Source: Chlorops oryzae
Taxonomy: Eukaryota; Arthropoda; Insecta; Diptera; Chloropidae
NCBI GenBank assembly: GCA_020466095.1
Contig: CM035806.1
Coordinates: 59,162,722-59,226,721 of the forward strand
Direction of reading: 5' to 3'
Length of the DNA: 64,000 nt
Below, piece by piece: positions 42,296-55,123 of this stretch. Below the pieces are notes generated by a model. That model did not search any database, had not been told where the DNA came from, and saw nothing but the letters and a program-made list of their open reading frames with translations. The position numbers and the translations under genes were made by a program. Positions within the stretch are counted from its first letter, which is position 1. Every line of letters begins with the position of its first letter.

Positions 42296-43007
42296 CTAAG
42301 ACGTTTTTTCTAGTGCAAAAAAACGCTTAAGGGCAACTTGATGTGATTCGCCCAAAGCAGATGCATTCTCTAACCATGGTAGTTGCACAATGTATTTGCC
42401 GTCATGGTTCCGGGCTATAGTTTGGTCAAAATGGTTCTCGCATTCCGTTTCTGCGAGTGTCATTTGTCCATCTATTTTTCCAGTAACAACCCATCCTAAT
42501 GCAGTATTTTGTAATATCGGCAAACTGTTGTTAAATTTGATTTGTTCTGGTCGCATTAGCTGATGATAGAATTCGGCTCCAATTAATGTATCGATTCTGT
42601 CGGTGTGATTAAAGTTTGTATCTGCAAACTTAATGTTCTGAGGGAGTGGCCATTTTGATGTATCAATTGTTTGCGTGGGTTGCGGTGACACTATGTTAGG
42701 AAGAACCACTGCTTCAATTCTGGTGGAGAACTTGCCATGTGTCGAATTTAGCTGTACATTTACTCGCTGGTTCGCCTTTCGAGTGGCTCGGCCAATGCCT
42801 TCAATGCATAGCGATGATTCAACCGGTTATAACGCTAGTTTTCTTCATAAGTCGCTCTGTTACGATATTTATTTGAGAGCCGGCGTCTAGCAGTGCTCGG
42901 AACTCGCAGCTTCGTCCATTGATTCCGGTAATTATGACTCTAGCAGTGGCTAGCAGGACGTATTTATGGCTGGGTTTAGCTTGATTTGAAGCCGCTACTG
43001 TTGCCAT
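42296..43007 (-). pseudogene. pol: BEL/Pao protease and PR-RT linker
   Basis: 42,819-43,007 holds the retropepsin with active site LLDAGSQINIV (Asp-Ala-Gly-Ser). 42,296-42,709 holds the second part (DTLIGAEFYHQLM, ALGWVVTG), as in BEL-type proteins between PR and RT. Frames change near 42,710-42,820 and at 42,296 (LEKTS against the expected continuation LSKDKTI). Confidence 0.82.
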
Positions 43008-43091
43008 TTCGGTTGTTTCATCCGTGCATGTTTTCTTTTCTGACGATGTCGCTGTAGATGCTGTGTTGGATTGTTTTTCGGAAATTTTTGT

Positions 43092-44550
43092 TCAATCATT
43101 TCCCTTAGCTGAATTTTCTAAATGTAAGAGTGTGTTATGTTTTTTGGAACATTTATCGCAAGACCGAGACTGGCATTCTTTTGCACGATGATCATTTTTG
43201 AAACAATTAACACAGAGTTTTTGTGATTGTGTCCACTTCAGCCGCTCTGCAACACTCATTTTGAGGAATTTTCCACAGTAATAAATTGGATGTCCCTCTC
43301 TGGAGCATACTTTACAAAGTGTGACCTTGCTTGCTGCAGCTGAGGTAGAAGGCTTTAGTTTTTGCTTTCCATTGACGACTTCGAGAGTTTGGAACCGAAT
43401 TTGCAAGAAGGAGAGCAGCTCTTCGTCGTTGGAATAGCTCGCGGATACCTTTGAGGTTGTTCGAACAAGAGATGCCTTGTTTGTCTAATTTTTGAATTAG
43501 GATTTGGGAGAGTAATGGATCCCATTGAGAGGTGTCGATACCCATGTTGTTGATGGCCGCCAGACCTTCTATCACAATGTCGTGGAATTCCTTGATTTCC
43601 CTTGCGTCAGCAGTCAGTTTTGCTTGCATCAAAATTTTGTTTATTAATGTTGATATCAAAATTTTTTTGTTTTAAAATCTGTCCTGCAGGATACCCCTGG
43701 CAGTTTCATAATTGTTTTCTGTCAATGATAGGTGCCTTATTAATCTCTCAGCATTCCCCGTCACGTTCGATTTCAAGTACCACATTTTTTGTACCGCTGG
43801 TATTTCTTGGTCATGGACCATTCTCACAAACAGATCTGAAAATGTCTGCCATTTTAAATAGTCCCCATCGAACTTGTCTATAGAAATTTTCGGCATTTTG
43901 ACTTCTGGCTGTCTTCTATTATTCGCTGATGTTTGCATTCGATTTTTTGACAGCATCGCCAACTTTTGTTGCACCAATTCCTCGATCTGGATATATGTGT
44001 CCATATTGTATCCTTCTTTGCTTGGGTCAGAGCATTCTCCCCAAATAAAAAAGTTTGCATCTTCTACTTGTTGCCATAGCTTTTTGATTGCGGCTACAGC
44101 TTGTTCTGGTGCTTCTTCATTTGTTTTACTGTTCAATAGACGCCTCAGTGACGAAATCATTGCTCCTTGTTTACGCATGATTGGGCTCAGCCTGCTTATG
44201 TGTTTCTCACCTTGGTTCACATTTTGTAGTGGAGTTGCTTGTGGTGTTGGCTTTAGCTTACTCATTGAGGATTCAATTTCTTCTCTGAATTTAAAAACGA
44301 GATCCAGCATTTTCGTATAGAAATCGTCCTTAAAGTACTCTTCGTCGGACGGAATGGGGTTCATCAGTCTCATTTGGTTGTCATTGGATTCGAAACGAGT
44401 CCATGCTTCGTCCATCCGCTTTAGTCGCTCTTCCAAGTAGCCTGGCGTCTGCTTTCTCTCCTTAGAATCCTTTTTGTAATTCTTTATGATTCTATGAATA
44501 TTGTCTGCCAACGTTTTTTGAGATTCTATCAATGTTGAGACTTGCTCCAT
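43092..44550 (-). pseudogene. gag: BEL/Pao Gag with two zinc knuckles
   Basis: 43,672-44,550 (292 aa) has an N-terminal coiled region and the DUF1759-type block MPKISIDKFDGDYLKWQTF, MWYLKSNVTGNAERLI. After frame changes at about 43,665 and 43,400 it continues to the zinc knuckles CKVCSREGHPIYYC and CVNCFKNDHRAKEC and CDKCSKKHNTLLH. This order is typical for BEL/Pao Gag. ATG at 44,550 looks like the true start, about 280 bp after the PBS. Confidence 0.87.
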
Positions 44551-44830
44551 CGTGCAATGTATCTTCAGTTTTCTTCTTCTGTTGATTTATGTCCAACGTG
44601 TTATTGAAGTTTTTTGTTGAATGATGAATTGATGTTTGATTTTTGCCAATATGTAGCAAAACGTATCCTTTATCGGTGTCTGACCGAATATTGATGCGAG
44701 CGTTGAAACGGTTTGATTCGCGACGAACTAAACAAAATTCACTATGAAATAACGGTTTTTTATGATTCCGCGTTTTGTGATCAATTTGATCCTGGTGGAT
44801 CTTGGTCCACACTTGTATATGATGTGGGAC

Positions 44831-44844
44831 CGTCGGGGTCACCA
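44831..44844 (-). other. Primer-binding site of the BEL/Pao element
   Basis: Minus strand TGGTGACCCCGACG one base after the LTR end TAACA. The TGGTGACCCCGACG form is common in BEL/roo-type elements. The leader 44,551-44,830 holds no gene. Confidence 0.8.
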
Positions 44845-44845
44845 A

Positions 44846-45257
44846 TGTTAAAGTTTAGAAAAGGGGAGCTAAATCAAATTACCGTGCAGCACATAAACTG
44901 CAGATATTTTAAAGTTAACTTGTATCAGACAGCACATGAACTGTTGATACTCGAAGTCAATATGAACGCTTAAGTGAATTAATCAGGCAAGAGTTTAGAA
45001 TTGGACTTATTTTTATTGATCGTTTGTACTTCTTTTATAAAATTTTATTGCTTAGTATGCTATTCTTATGACCAATATTTTGTTTATTTAATTAAATCGA
45101 ATATTATGCACAAATATATTGGTTACGTATGAGCGAAACGAAATTTGATATCTTTTGAGTTCAACGTATGACTTTTTGTCTTAAATGCATTAAATGCTTA
45201 CAAATGGTTTTTATTGTTTTTCATTTTCTTTTTTTATTCTTTCGTACAAAACTAAAC
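44846..45257 (-). repeat. 5' LTR of the BEL/Pao element, truncated
   Basis: Minus-strand end CTTTAACA at 44,846. The AT-rich LTR runs up to 45,257, where it meets the first base of the long-TIR transposon copy 2. The TG start of the LTR was not found, so it is probably cut there. No second LTR is visible because of the gap. Confidence 0.65.
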
Positions 45258-48252
45258 AGGGTGCGTCTTAGCCATATGAAGAAAATATTTTTTTTATATA
45301 CGAACCGTAACTCCCCCTAAAAATGTTCCTTTCGGTATAAAAACATGTTCTGCAAAAAATGTTGAGAATCGGAAAAAAAGAAGGCGTGGCGCCGCCCCCT
45401 AAAAAATTAAAATTTTTTCCATATTTTTGACGAAAATCCAAATTTTGAATTAAAAAGAGGTGCACACATTTTAAAGTTTTGCAAACGTTTTCTGTGACAT
45501 GAAACGAAGAACGGATTTATAAGACTCTAAAATCCTCAGATATTTTAACCCATTACCACCAAGTCATCTCGTTTGAGAACACTGATTTTCTGGAAAACCA
45601 TTACAAACCATTAAATGCAAACATAAATAAAATAAAAAAATCTACGTTTTTGTTTTGATATGTCGACGTTAATGGGTTAAAGACACGGAGTTTTTCTTCA
45701 ATTTTAATTTTAAGGATTTAGTTGACTAAACGCTTTCCTTGATTAAGGTGAATTAATTTAATTTAATTTTAATTAAATTAAAATTAAGCTACAAACAATT
45801 TACTTGACGACTTCCCGAGACGAAAATCTATTTCACTTAACATATATCGCATTGAAAGTGCGGAAAAACTTTTATAAAATATAAACATACGAAGTAGTTT
45901 ATTAAAGAACTTAAGCAACATGCATGTTTACAAGAGTAGACTTCTTGGCATCTGGATAGCGCTTACGATATTCTGCTACAATTTGCAATATTAATTGTTT
46001 TTCTTCCTCGTTTTGTGACAAGACTTTGTTGTAATCTTCCATCAGCTTTACAGCCCGTTCTGCGGAATCATTCACAACATTCAGCCTTTTCACAATATCA
46101 AGTCCAGTATTAAATGGAATCAAAAGTCATTTTTTCTTCAAAGACACAGCGGAGACGAATTTCAAAAATGTGGTGTCGACATGGTAAGTATAGCAGGTCT
46201 TTTCCTAATTTTTGCTCTAGAATCACGCAAGCCTTTTGAAGCCGCCCCAGATTTGATGCAGTGGTGTCGCAACCTAGAGCCGCAACCTTTTCCACTAGAT
46301 CCCACTCTTCGAGCATGTCAAAAATTGCAGCAGCCTGCTTTTTTCCAGTACCAGCAGATATCGCCGGAATTCCAAGCAACTGTTCAGTTCCATTGAAAGA
46401 TATGACCACAGGAAGACGTTCAACGTTCTCTTTACCCGTCAGCGATGCTAACAATTTTCCGTCCCAATGCACAGTAACAGCAGTAACCTCTTCTTCCAGG
46501 AAAGTTTTTCGATTTCTTTTTCCTGTTTCAAGACGTAGCCGTGTACGACATCGACGAATAGAAGAAGCGCTTATGACTAAATCGTTTACGTCATGCTTAA
46601 GAGCCTCTGCAACTGCTATAACTATTCGAACTGCATCACGGTCACTTATCTTGCATTTGTCCAGGACTGAAACAAGCTCTGGAGTTATAAAGCTGATCTT
46701 GCCTCGTTTATTCTTGGGACAACTCGGAGATGGTTTTTCCTGGTACGGACATATTTCCAATGACTTCATGTTCATCAGATGTTGACAATGCATCAAAGTG
46801 TCTACAGCACTGTTTACTTCAAGGAAAAGCAATCTGAAACATTTTAAAATTTTTTATATCCATACAAAATTAATTTGCTACGAACCCTGTAAGCTTGCTT
46901 CATGCCTCTTCTGTCTAAGTTTTTCTGCTTCTTCTCGAAGAGCTTTTCTTTTTTCTTTTTGAAATAAGACGCAGTCACTTCCAATCATACATCCAGCCCT
47001 TTTTTTCTTTGACTAAGAAGAAAATTTCTATCTTCTTAGATATTTATCATATCCTTGGCGCTAGCATGGGCAATGTCAAATAAATCATCCAACTTCTCAG
47101 TGAAGACTTTTTGACGTTTCTCCTGTAAGGATGTCTGCTTCTTGCTGGACTTCTGCAATACCTTCCATTCATTGTATAGTGCCTCTACTTTTAAAACACA
47201 CTTGTCGGCATTCCTAGTTGGAATTCGTGCTTTTTTCCACTTAATCTCAACTTCCTTAACCACAAAGTGAGCACTTGATCGTAGATTCAATTTGACTTTA
47301 CGCATATTGTAAAAAAGTACCCACAAAACTTGGCCGTTCGATGGTAACTTAGCTCCTGTTATTTCAATTTCGTCGTAGTTAAGCAGAAACAACTTGCCGT
47401 CTTGTTTCCATTTTACCTTTTAACTTTTAACATCTATCTACTTCAAATCAGAAACGCATAGAACTATAGCTGCAACTTCGGCCAAAAGCTATTGCATGGT
47501 ACACCATACTTCTATTACGTGGTTCACCAAACTATGGCGTAGTTCACCACAGCTGAAATTTTTCACCAAAGGCTATAGTTCTATATGGCACTGACCATCA
47601 AAACAACACATCGCTAAGAAAGTAGCCTTTTGGCGAGGAAAAAACAGCTGATATTCATTTATTGAACGCTTTATTTTCAAAAGCTTTTTCATATTTCAAA
47701 TTCACGTTAACGTATTTGCACAATGGGTTTCAGTAAAATAGATTTTCGCCTCTGTAATTCAACAAATAGTTTTTGGTAACTTTACCAAGAAGAGCGTTTA
47801 GTCCTGTAAATTAAAATTGATGAAAGCCTCCGTGTCTTTAACCCATTAACGTCGACACATCAAAAAAAAAAAACGTAGATTTTTTTAATTTTATTTATGT
47901 TTGCATTTAATGGTTTGTAATGGTTTTCCAGAAAATCAGTGTTCTCAAACGAAATGACTTGGCGGTAATGGGTTAAAAAATCTGAGGATTTTAGAGTCTT
48001 TTAAATCCGTTCTTCGTTTCATGTCACAGAAAACGTTTGTAAAACTTTAAAATGTGTGCACCTCTTTTTAATTCAAAATTTGGATTTTCGTCAAAAATAT
48101 GGAAAAAATTTTAATTTTTTAGGGGGCGGCGCCACGCCTTCCTCTCTTCCGATTGTCAAAGTTTTTTGCAGAACATGTTTTTATACCGAAAGGAACATTT
48201 CAAGGGGGAGTTATGCTTTATAGCGCGAGGTTCAAAAATAAGGCGCACCCTA
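45258..48252. mobile_element. DNA transposon with long TIRs (copy 2)
   Basis: Same element as 20,125-23,129, about 1-2 percent different, ending AGGGTGCG at 45,258 and CACCCTA at 48,252. The right flank ATGCTCCATGC... is the same gag sequence as copy 1. The left flank is different (BEL LTR) and has no ATGCTCCAT, and the first T of the TIR is missing. So copy 2 was duplicated together with its right flank and its left edge was cut at the transposon end. Confidence 0.88.
45911..47392 (-). pseudogene. Transposase of the long-TIR transposon (copy 2)
   Basis: Same parts as copy 1: exon 1 to about 46,880, an equivalent intron near 46,820-46,885, the core with DTTASN and CRHHIFEI, and the tail MIPFNTGLDIVKRLN...EEKQ (45,911-46,123). 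A two-base loss changes the frame near 46,765 (VDTLMHCQHL) and a TAA stands near 47,037. The junction after CVFEEKMTF is a frameshift here too, so the internal deletion predates the duplication. Confidence 0.7.
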
Positions 48253-48403
48253 ATGCTCCATGCTATCTTTATGTGTTGATTGTATGATTCAATCAGGTTT
48301 TTTTTATCTTGTAATTTTCGGGGTTTTGGGATAGTTTCTCTTTTAATATTCTTTTCGTCGTTGTATTAAAGTTGTCGCTTCTTACATGTATTTCGTCTGT
48401 CAT
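48253..48403 (-). pseudogene. gag: Gag N-terminus, duplicate of 23,130-23,280
   Basis: Starts at ATG 48,403 and reads MTDEIHVRSDNFN in the same frame pattern as the first copy. The rest of this Gag is absent on the left. Confidence 0.65.
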
Positions 48404-48668
48404 TTCAATTCAATTCAATTTTGTTAAGTTAATTTATTTTGAAATTCTAAGAGCTCGGTAAATAAGTTGTATAAAAGTTTAATATTTCCATTCAATAACA
48501 TTTCCATTCTACATTGGAATGGTTCCAGGCGTGTTACAAAACTAAACTTATAATTTGAAAAATATTTTTTTGTTAATTCATATAAAGAAATCTTCCGATT
48601 TGGCCAGTAAAAATTTATTTGGTTTGAAATGTAATTAATTTATTTATTTAATTTTATTTTGTTAAGGA

Positions 48669-48862
48669 CATAAAGTTTTCTTCAAAACGTATGGTAGAAT
48701 CAAAAGACAACTCAAGTGGGAGGGAATCCAAATACAGATGAAAAATTACGCTGACGCATGCCAGCTTTGTCAGAAGAACAAAAGCTGCCGTTTAAGGAAA
48801 ATGCCCATGGCGTTAACAGATACACCTTTTAGACCATTTGATAAGGTGTTCATGGATATAGG
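48669..48862 (+). pseudogene. pol: Integrase zinc-finger fragment, duplicate
   Basis: Same as 23,502-23,694, with CQLCQKNKSC and a RKMPMALTDTPF variant (Pro where copy 1 has Leu). It is cut by LINE copy 3. The 220-bp stretch before it contains an extra AT-rich insert relative to copy 1. Confidence 0.75.
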
Positions 48863-51390
48863 ATATAGGATTTTTTGTAGTGGCTATTAAATTTTTCGTA
48901 AAGACAGAGTACATAAGAATGGAGGTGGTGTTTTAATGCCGGAATTTATTTGGATTAAATTTCACTTACGGAAAAACAACTTGTTTCTTTGCTGCTCTTA
49001 TATTCTACCTAATAGTGATATTTCTTTGTCATCCAGATTCTATATCAACTTTGTGTAATATGATGGATGACACTGATAATGTTATTGTTGCTGGCGACTT
49101 TAATCTACCTCATGTTTACTGGGACCTTTTGGAAGATACAAATTTCCTACTGCCACGTATATACAACGAAAATTATTTCCTTGATAAATTGAATTAATCG
49201 TCGCTTATGCAGATAAATTATGTGAAAAACTGTAATGATCGACTTTTGGATCTCATATATGTTGATGAAAGCGTAAGTGTGAAATTGGATCGAACTTCTC
49301 CATTTTCTGTGCCCGAGGACGTTCACCATCCTACTGTGGAGTTATTTTTCGAGATTTGGACCGATAGAAGTATCCGATCACACTGTTTTGCAAAAACTGA
49401 TTACGTAAAACTTAAATCCACTATAGCCGAAATCAACTGGCTGTCTATCTTACAAAATAAAAATTTCGAATCAGCGCTAAACGAGATTTATAATATCTTA
49501 TGGAAATGTATTGACTTATGTGTTCCTAAAATAAAGGTGAAATCAGTCAGGAGCCCGGTGTGGAGTGCAGCTCAACTGAAATACTTAAGAAACCTGAAAA
49601 GTCGTCGCTTCAAAAAATATAGGAGGTCCGGATCACTAATTGATTATGCCAGATATTCTGAAATTCGTTATCGTTTCTTCAAATGTAATGATAGTTGCTA
49701 TAAAAACTATCTTAATCGAGTCAAATGCAATATTCGATCCGACCCAAAGAAATTTTATAATTTTGTTAATGACAGGTGAAAGAGTAATGGTTAACCAATT
49801 CATATGAATTATAATGGGAATTTTTCGACTTCCGGTAATGATGTGTTGAGCATGTTTGCTGATTTCTTTCAATCTCTGCATAAATACTCTGCTGTATACA
49901 ACTATCCTGAGCATCCACATTCATATTTCTTCATCAATAGTCCAGTAATTAACAGTTCGATTATACTTGGTTATTTAAAGAATGTTAAATCATCTCATTC
50001 TGCAGGACCGGATAATATTCCGAGCTGTATAATCAAATCTTGCGCTGATGTATTAGTGTTCCTCTTGCAGAATTATTTAATTTGTCGTTGAGCACCGGTA
50101 TTTTTCCTGACATATGGAAAAATTCCTACATCATTCCTCTTCACAAAGGGGATTAAAATCTTTAATAAATAATTATCGAGGAATAGCTTAGCTTAATGCT
50201 ATTCCTAAGGTTTTTGAGCATATCATTACTGATCAGATTACCTCAAGTTTAATTGGAAACATATCTCCCGATCAACATGGCTTCGTAAAAGGCAGATCTA
50301 CGGTTACAAATTTACTTGAATTTACTGCGACGATAACTGATGGATTTATTGCTAAGGCTCAGACTGATGTGATATTCACGGACTTCAATAAGGCATTTGA
50401 CAGCATTAATCATTACCTGCTACTCGAGAAGCTGAATATTGCAGGATTTCCTTCTGTGCTTCTTAAATGGCTTAAATATTATTTGTTAAAAAGGAAACAA
50501 CGTGTTCTTTTAAATAATGTAGCATCGAAACCTATTATGGTACATTCTGGAGTTCCACAATTTGTGGTACATTCTGGAGTCAAAATTTGCTTAACAGTTA
50601 TGGATATAACATATCAGTCATTACTCCAGGATGACTTGAACCGCCTCTCTATCTGGTGTGACAAAAACCAACTTCAAAGTTTAGCCAAGTGTAAGCATAT
50701 GACATTCTCTTGGAATTCTGCATATGAAACGGCATACTTCTTGTGTAACACTCCACTAGCTTCTGTTGACACAATTCGAGATCTAGGATCTAGGATCATA
50801 TTGAACACATATTGAATAAAGCGAAATCGTCTCTGGGTTTCATGAAGCGCTGGTCTAAAGAATTTAAAGATCCGTATATAACTAAGCTGCTGTTTACTTC
50901 TCTGGTTCCCCCAATGCTGGAATATGCTTCTTCTGTTTGGAGTCCCCGTTACAGTACACATTCCGACAAAATTGAATCGGTCCAAAAGCAATTTTAGCTC
51001 TTTGGTTTGAGTCATTTGGCCTGGGACACATCAAGAAATCTTTCACCATATGAATGGCGTTTAAAGCTTATTCGTCTTCCAAGTTTGCATAGCAGACGAC
51101 CTGTAACAAATTTTATGTTTATGCATAAGCTACTGAACGGTTCGGTGAAATCTCAACGATTGCTGGCTCGAATTGACTTAAATGTTCCCTTGAGAATGTT
51201 ACGACGCTTTGTTCCGATTCGTTTAAAATGCTGTTCAACAAATTATATTGAACACGAACCTTCGAGATCAATTTGTATCGATTACAACAATTTGTATGAC
51301 TTTATTTGTCCATCATTTCATAGTTATTTCATAAAAAACCAACTAATTTTGTATTTAAAATCTTTGTAACTTTTTTTTAATTCGTGCATG
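48863..51390 (+). pseudogene. Jockey/CR1-type LINE, copy 3
   Basis: About 1 percent different from copies 1 and 2, with the same frameshifts, the same YADD deletion and the same TAG after VQKQF. Private changes include AAGCTT to TAGCTT near 50,190 (adds a stop) and ATTGAA at 50,812. It shows the state of this region before the 3.07-kb tandem duplication. Confidence 0.85.
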
Positions 51391-52260
51391 TGTTGTGAGT
51401 CGCGATCTCGCTTAGACTCACAAACATATTTTTCCTCCTCCTTCTACACGCTCGCAAACTAAATCAAAACAACAAAGTGCGAGTGAAGCATTAACAAAAG
51501 GAAAGAAAGCTAAAAGACCCAAAAGCAAAAGGCAGTGACCTGCCTTTATGAATTTCTACTTCAAGGTGATTCCATGCTACTACATGCACTATCCAGCGTA
51601 AATTGCTGACAAATGCAAACATGCAGTTCGCCCGCTTGCAACAACAACAACAACACCGGCACAGTATATGCCCGATTGACAAACATGAGCGCTGGCGCAG
51701 CGAATGCACAATTGCAATCCGATCGCTGGCAATAATAACAACAACACACGTCAAGAGTTTTTATGTAAAAGCAACAACAACTACAAAAGAAGAACTAAGA
51801 ACATCGGAATAGCTGTATGTAGTAACAATATGGCATGTTGGTACAATTGCGGGTGAAGGTCGCGGTCAAGCTTATGCAATATGTTCGGGAAGAATCGACG
51901 ACGATCGCGGACCATGGGAATATTCAATATTGCAAGATCAGCAATATTGATCTATATAAACGGAGCTTCGACGACTGGAGGGGCACTTCTGCACACTTCA
52001 TCCAAGGGCCACGACGTAGAAGTAAATAGTCAAGCAATAGGGATATTTGTATTTGGAAGTATAGGATTCATTTTGTTAAATAAAGGATTAAAACCTATTT
52101 GTTGGTGTCTTTTATTTGATAAAGGAAATACGGGGACTATTATACGCTCGACATTGTCTGAGCGCTTGGTACCCTACGTTGTAATTTAATGACATTTGTG
52201 CGCTCGACACAGTTTGAGCGCTGTGCACACTATACTACAACATTTACGGCGTAGCCACCC
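51391..52260 (+). repeat. 5' LTR (to 52,242) and PBS of PTP element B
   Basis: TGTTGTGAGTCGCG to CTACAACA, 852 bp, matching 29,295-30,147 closely. TTTACGGCGTAGCC follows as PBS with one change. The jump from PBS to RNase H is at the same base as in element A, so both share the same internal deletion. Confidence 0.87.
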
Positions 52261-52658
52261 AAAAACATCAAAGAATTGCAGTCCTTTTTCGGTTTGATCA
52301 ACTATTATAGAAAGTTTATACCCGAGGCAGCTCAAATACCCTTGCCATTAACAAAATTATAAAAAAAAGATGAGAAATTTATTTGGAATAAAAATTGCCA
52401 AGACGCAATGGATAAATTGAAAAATGCAGTTACAAGCCCCCCCATACTTCAATATCCTGATTTCGAAAAGTTATTTATTCTTACAACAGACGCAAGCAAC
52501 GAAGCGTTAGGTGCGGTATTGTCGCACGGTGAGCCAGGACAGGATCTGCCAATATACTATGCTAGTAGGGCACTTAGTGCAACCGAGAGACGATATTGCA
52601 CGATAGAAAAGGAGTTTTTGGCAATCGTGTGGGCAGTTAAAAATTTCAGAACATACCT
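52261..52658 (+). pseudogene. pol: PTP element B: RT end and RNase H start
   Basis: KELQSFFGLINYYRKFIPEA, a stop after LTKL, then LTTDASNEALGAVLSHGE and IEKEFLAIVWAVKNFRTYL. It is interrupted at 52,658 by a 2.5-kb TIR element and continues at 55,158. Confidence 0.85.
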
Positions 52659-53389
52659 CGTCGCCCGGGGATTCATGTGCTCTACGTGCAAAAAACACAT
52701 TTCGAGTAAATCGAAGTTGAACTTTGAAACAATTTTTTTCAAAAACTGTACGATAAGGTTTTTTGTGTGTTTCACTATTAATTTTTGAAAGAATACTTAT
52801 TCGAAGAGTATATTTTCGAATCTTTGATCTAACGCATAAAAGGGTATTTTATGGCTTTAAAAAAAAAACCACTTTGCTCTACACGCCATTTCAAACATAT
52901 TTCGCTGACAATGTAATACATAGAGCAAAGTGACATTACCCAGCCGGACTTTTTCGCATAAAGGAAAAATTCATTAATGTTTTCACCGATGATGTCAAGG
53001 GGAAAGTTAGAGTACTTCTAAATTCTAATGACATTGTCATCGAGAAAAGGTGTTATTCATCGCAATTCTAATGACATTGTCATCGAAAAAAGATGTTATT
53101 CATCGCAATTCCCATGACATAGTCCGTGTTTCATTTTGATTTCATATCACTCCCGAACGATGACATTTTCTTGCGAAACAGGAGGTATCCACTCCAATTT
53201 CGATGACCAACTGGTGACATGTCCTCTCATGACGGCCAATGCCGTTTGTGTGTAAATTTCATTAGAAAGTTGGTGTAGAAACAGGAGGAGTCGCAGCTCT
53301 TATGTCATGCTGAAATCATTGATGGTTTCACCGGGACTCTTCCTGCTGGGAAATGCACAAAATACAAACATAAATAAATATATGGATAA

Positions 53390-54382
53390 CCAATAAACAC
53401 AAAACCGAGGACGATATCGTAACGATATCGAGACGAATTCGAGAAAACCGAATTTCTCGATATCGCGATTTAGGCTCGCGACGATATCGAGACGAGTTCG
53501 AGAAGATAGAATTTCTCAATATCGTAATTTTGGTGTCGCGAAGATATTGAGACGACTTCGCGAAAATCGAATTTCTCGATATCGTTACTTTGGCCTCGCG
53601 AATATATCGAGGCGAAACATTTTTAGCCCAATAAATGCAAAAACGAAGATTATATCGCCACAAATTTGTTACGAATTTGAGAAAAACGAAATCCTAGAAA
53701 GTAGTTTAGTGAACTCGTTTTGAACTCGAAACACATAAGGGAAAAGAAGAAAAATAAGTAGGACCTAATAAACACAAAAACGATAACGAGTTCGAATCGA
53801 ATTCGAATCGAATTCGTAGAGCGCGAATCGCATTAAACGAATTCGAACCGAATTCGATTCGAACTCGTTAACGTTTTTGTGTTTATTTGTTTATTGGGTA
53901 CGAAACTTTAATTCTCGAAGGTAGTTTTGTTAATTTGTTTCCAAATCGGAAGGCGTAATGGGTAAGCAGACTAGAAACATGACTAGAAATCAAGAGGTTC
54001 GGTGTTCAAATCCCACAGCCGGTGGATTCGAAAGCGTGGTTACCAGCAATAGAACCGTTTTTTTTTTTTTTTAAACCGAAAATAGTATTATAATAAGACT
54101 GTTATTTGAATTTTACATTAAATATAAAAATTAATGATTTTTTTTGCTAATCGTCCGTTAACGATTCGAGAGCGATGAAATTCTCGATTCGCTAGCGATT
54201 CGAGTTAAGGCTCGTTAACGATTCGAGAACGATGAAAATCTCGATTCGCTAATGATAAGTGACTCTCTCACGATATCGAAATCGTCTCGATATCGTCTCG
54301 AATTATCGTCGCGAAACATTTTTAAGAGAAAACGATATTGCGTCGATATCGTTACGATATCGTTGTGTTTATTGGGTATTGG
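53390..54382. repeat. Nested inverted repeats rich in CGATATCG and GAATTCG palindromes
   Basis: Outer ends CCAATAAACACAAA at 53,390 and the complement TTGTGTTTATTGG near 54,375. Inside, a second inverted pair lies at about 53,768-53,800 and 53,850-53,890 (AATAAACACAAAAACGATAA and its complement). Between them, self-complementary words such as CGATATCGAGACGA, CGAATTCG and ATTCGAGAACGAT are repeated many times in both senses. It is a composite palindromic MITE, a possible insertion within the 2.5-kb element. Confidence 0.7.
53955..54045 (+). ncRNA. tRNA-like (SINE-head-like) segment
   Basis: GGCGTAATGGGTAAGCAG resembles a tRNA D-arm/A box, and GTGTTCAAATCCCAC 50 bp further on resembles a T-arm/B box. 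Stems do not pair well over the full cloverleaf, so this is at best a decayed tRNA or tRNA-derived SINE head. A T13 run follows at 54,059-54,072, a possible Pol III stop. Confidence 0.35.
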
Positions 54383-55123
54383 TAACCAGACTTTTTGTTA
54401 TTATACGAGGGCTGTTATAATATTAGGCGAGTTCCAGAGTTTCGCGGGTTCCTTTTGGATTTGGTTTTTTGTTTTTTTAATCTGCTATGTAGATATGCTA
54501 TGCATATTTCTTGAACATATGAGTCGTTCACTGGATAAAGGGATTGAGTCTAATTTGACGTTTTTGAGAATTAGCGTGGATACACTTCCTTTTATGACTT
54601 TTTTAAAAATTGTAAAAGAAGCGCCAATAATTAATTTTGCAATTTCAATTTTGAGTTTTGTTGTAAAAACTAATTTTAAAGTCAACGTCAACTGTTCTGT
54701 CGTTTTTTTCCATTTTAAATTTTGCGGACTCATTCCCTTTATCCACTGAGCGACAAATATGATGATGTCGTACGAATGCCAATGCTTCGCTATTCTTTCA
54801 ATACCTATATTTTTAACTTAGACTACTGTTTTACTTAAACAAAAAAACAAAAATTATCAACGATGTTACTCGAAGAAAACGGCATGTAGAGCAAAGTGGC
54901 TATCGTCAATTAAAACCTTAACTTTGTACTGAAATTTTGCTCTATACGCCATTCAATGGCGTATAGAGCAAAAGAACACAAAAAAATTGTGTTTCAAGGG
55001 ATATAGAGCAAACTGGAGATGAATTATCTCAGTAACTAGAAGATATAGCAAAAAATGGATTGCGGATTTAAAAAATTTGGCATTGATAATGGGGGATGGC
55101 CTCCTTAACTCAAATTCGTTAAA

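Noticed and set aside
43874..44320. 148-aa plus-strand frame
   Set aside because: Complement of BEL/Pao Gag, which has the FDGDYLKW block on the minus strand.
54252..54749. 165-aa frame with membrane-like segments in the 2.5-kb TIR element
   Set aside because: AT-rich hydrophobic translation without motifs, partly in the palindromic repeat; no transposase features.
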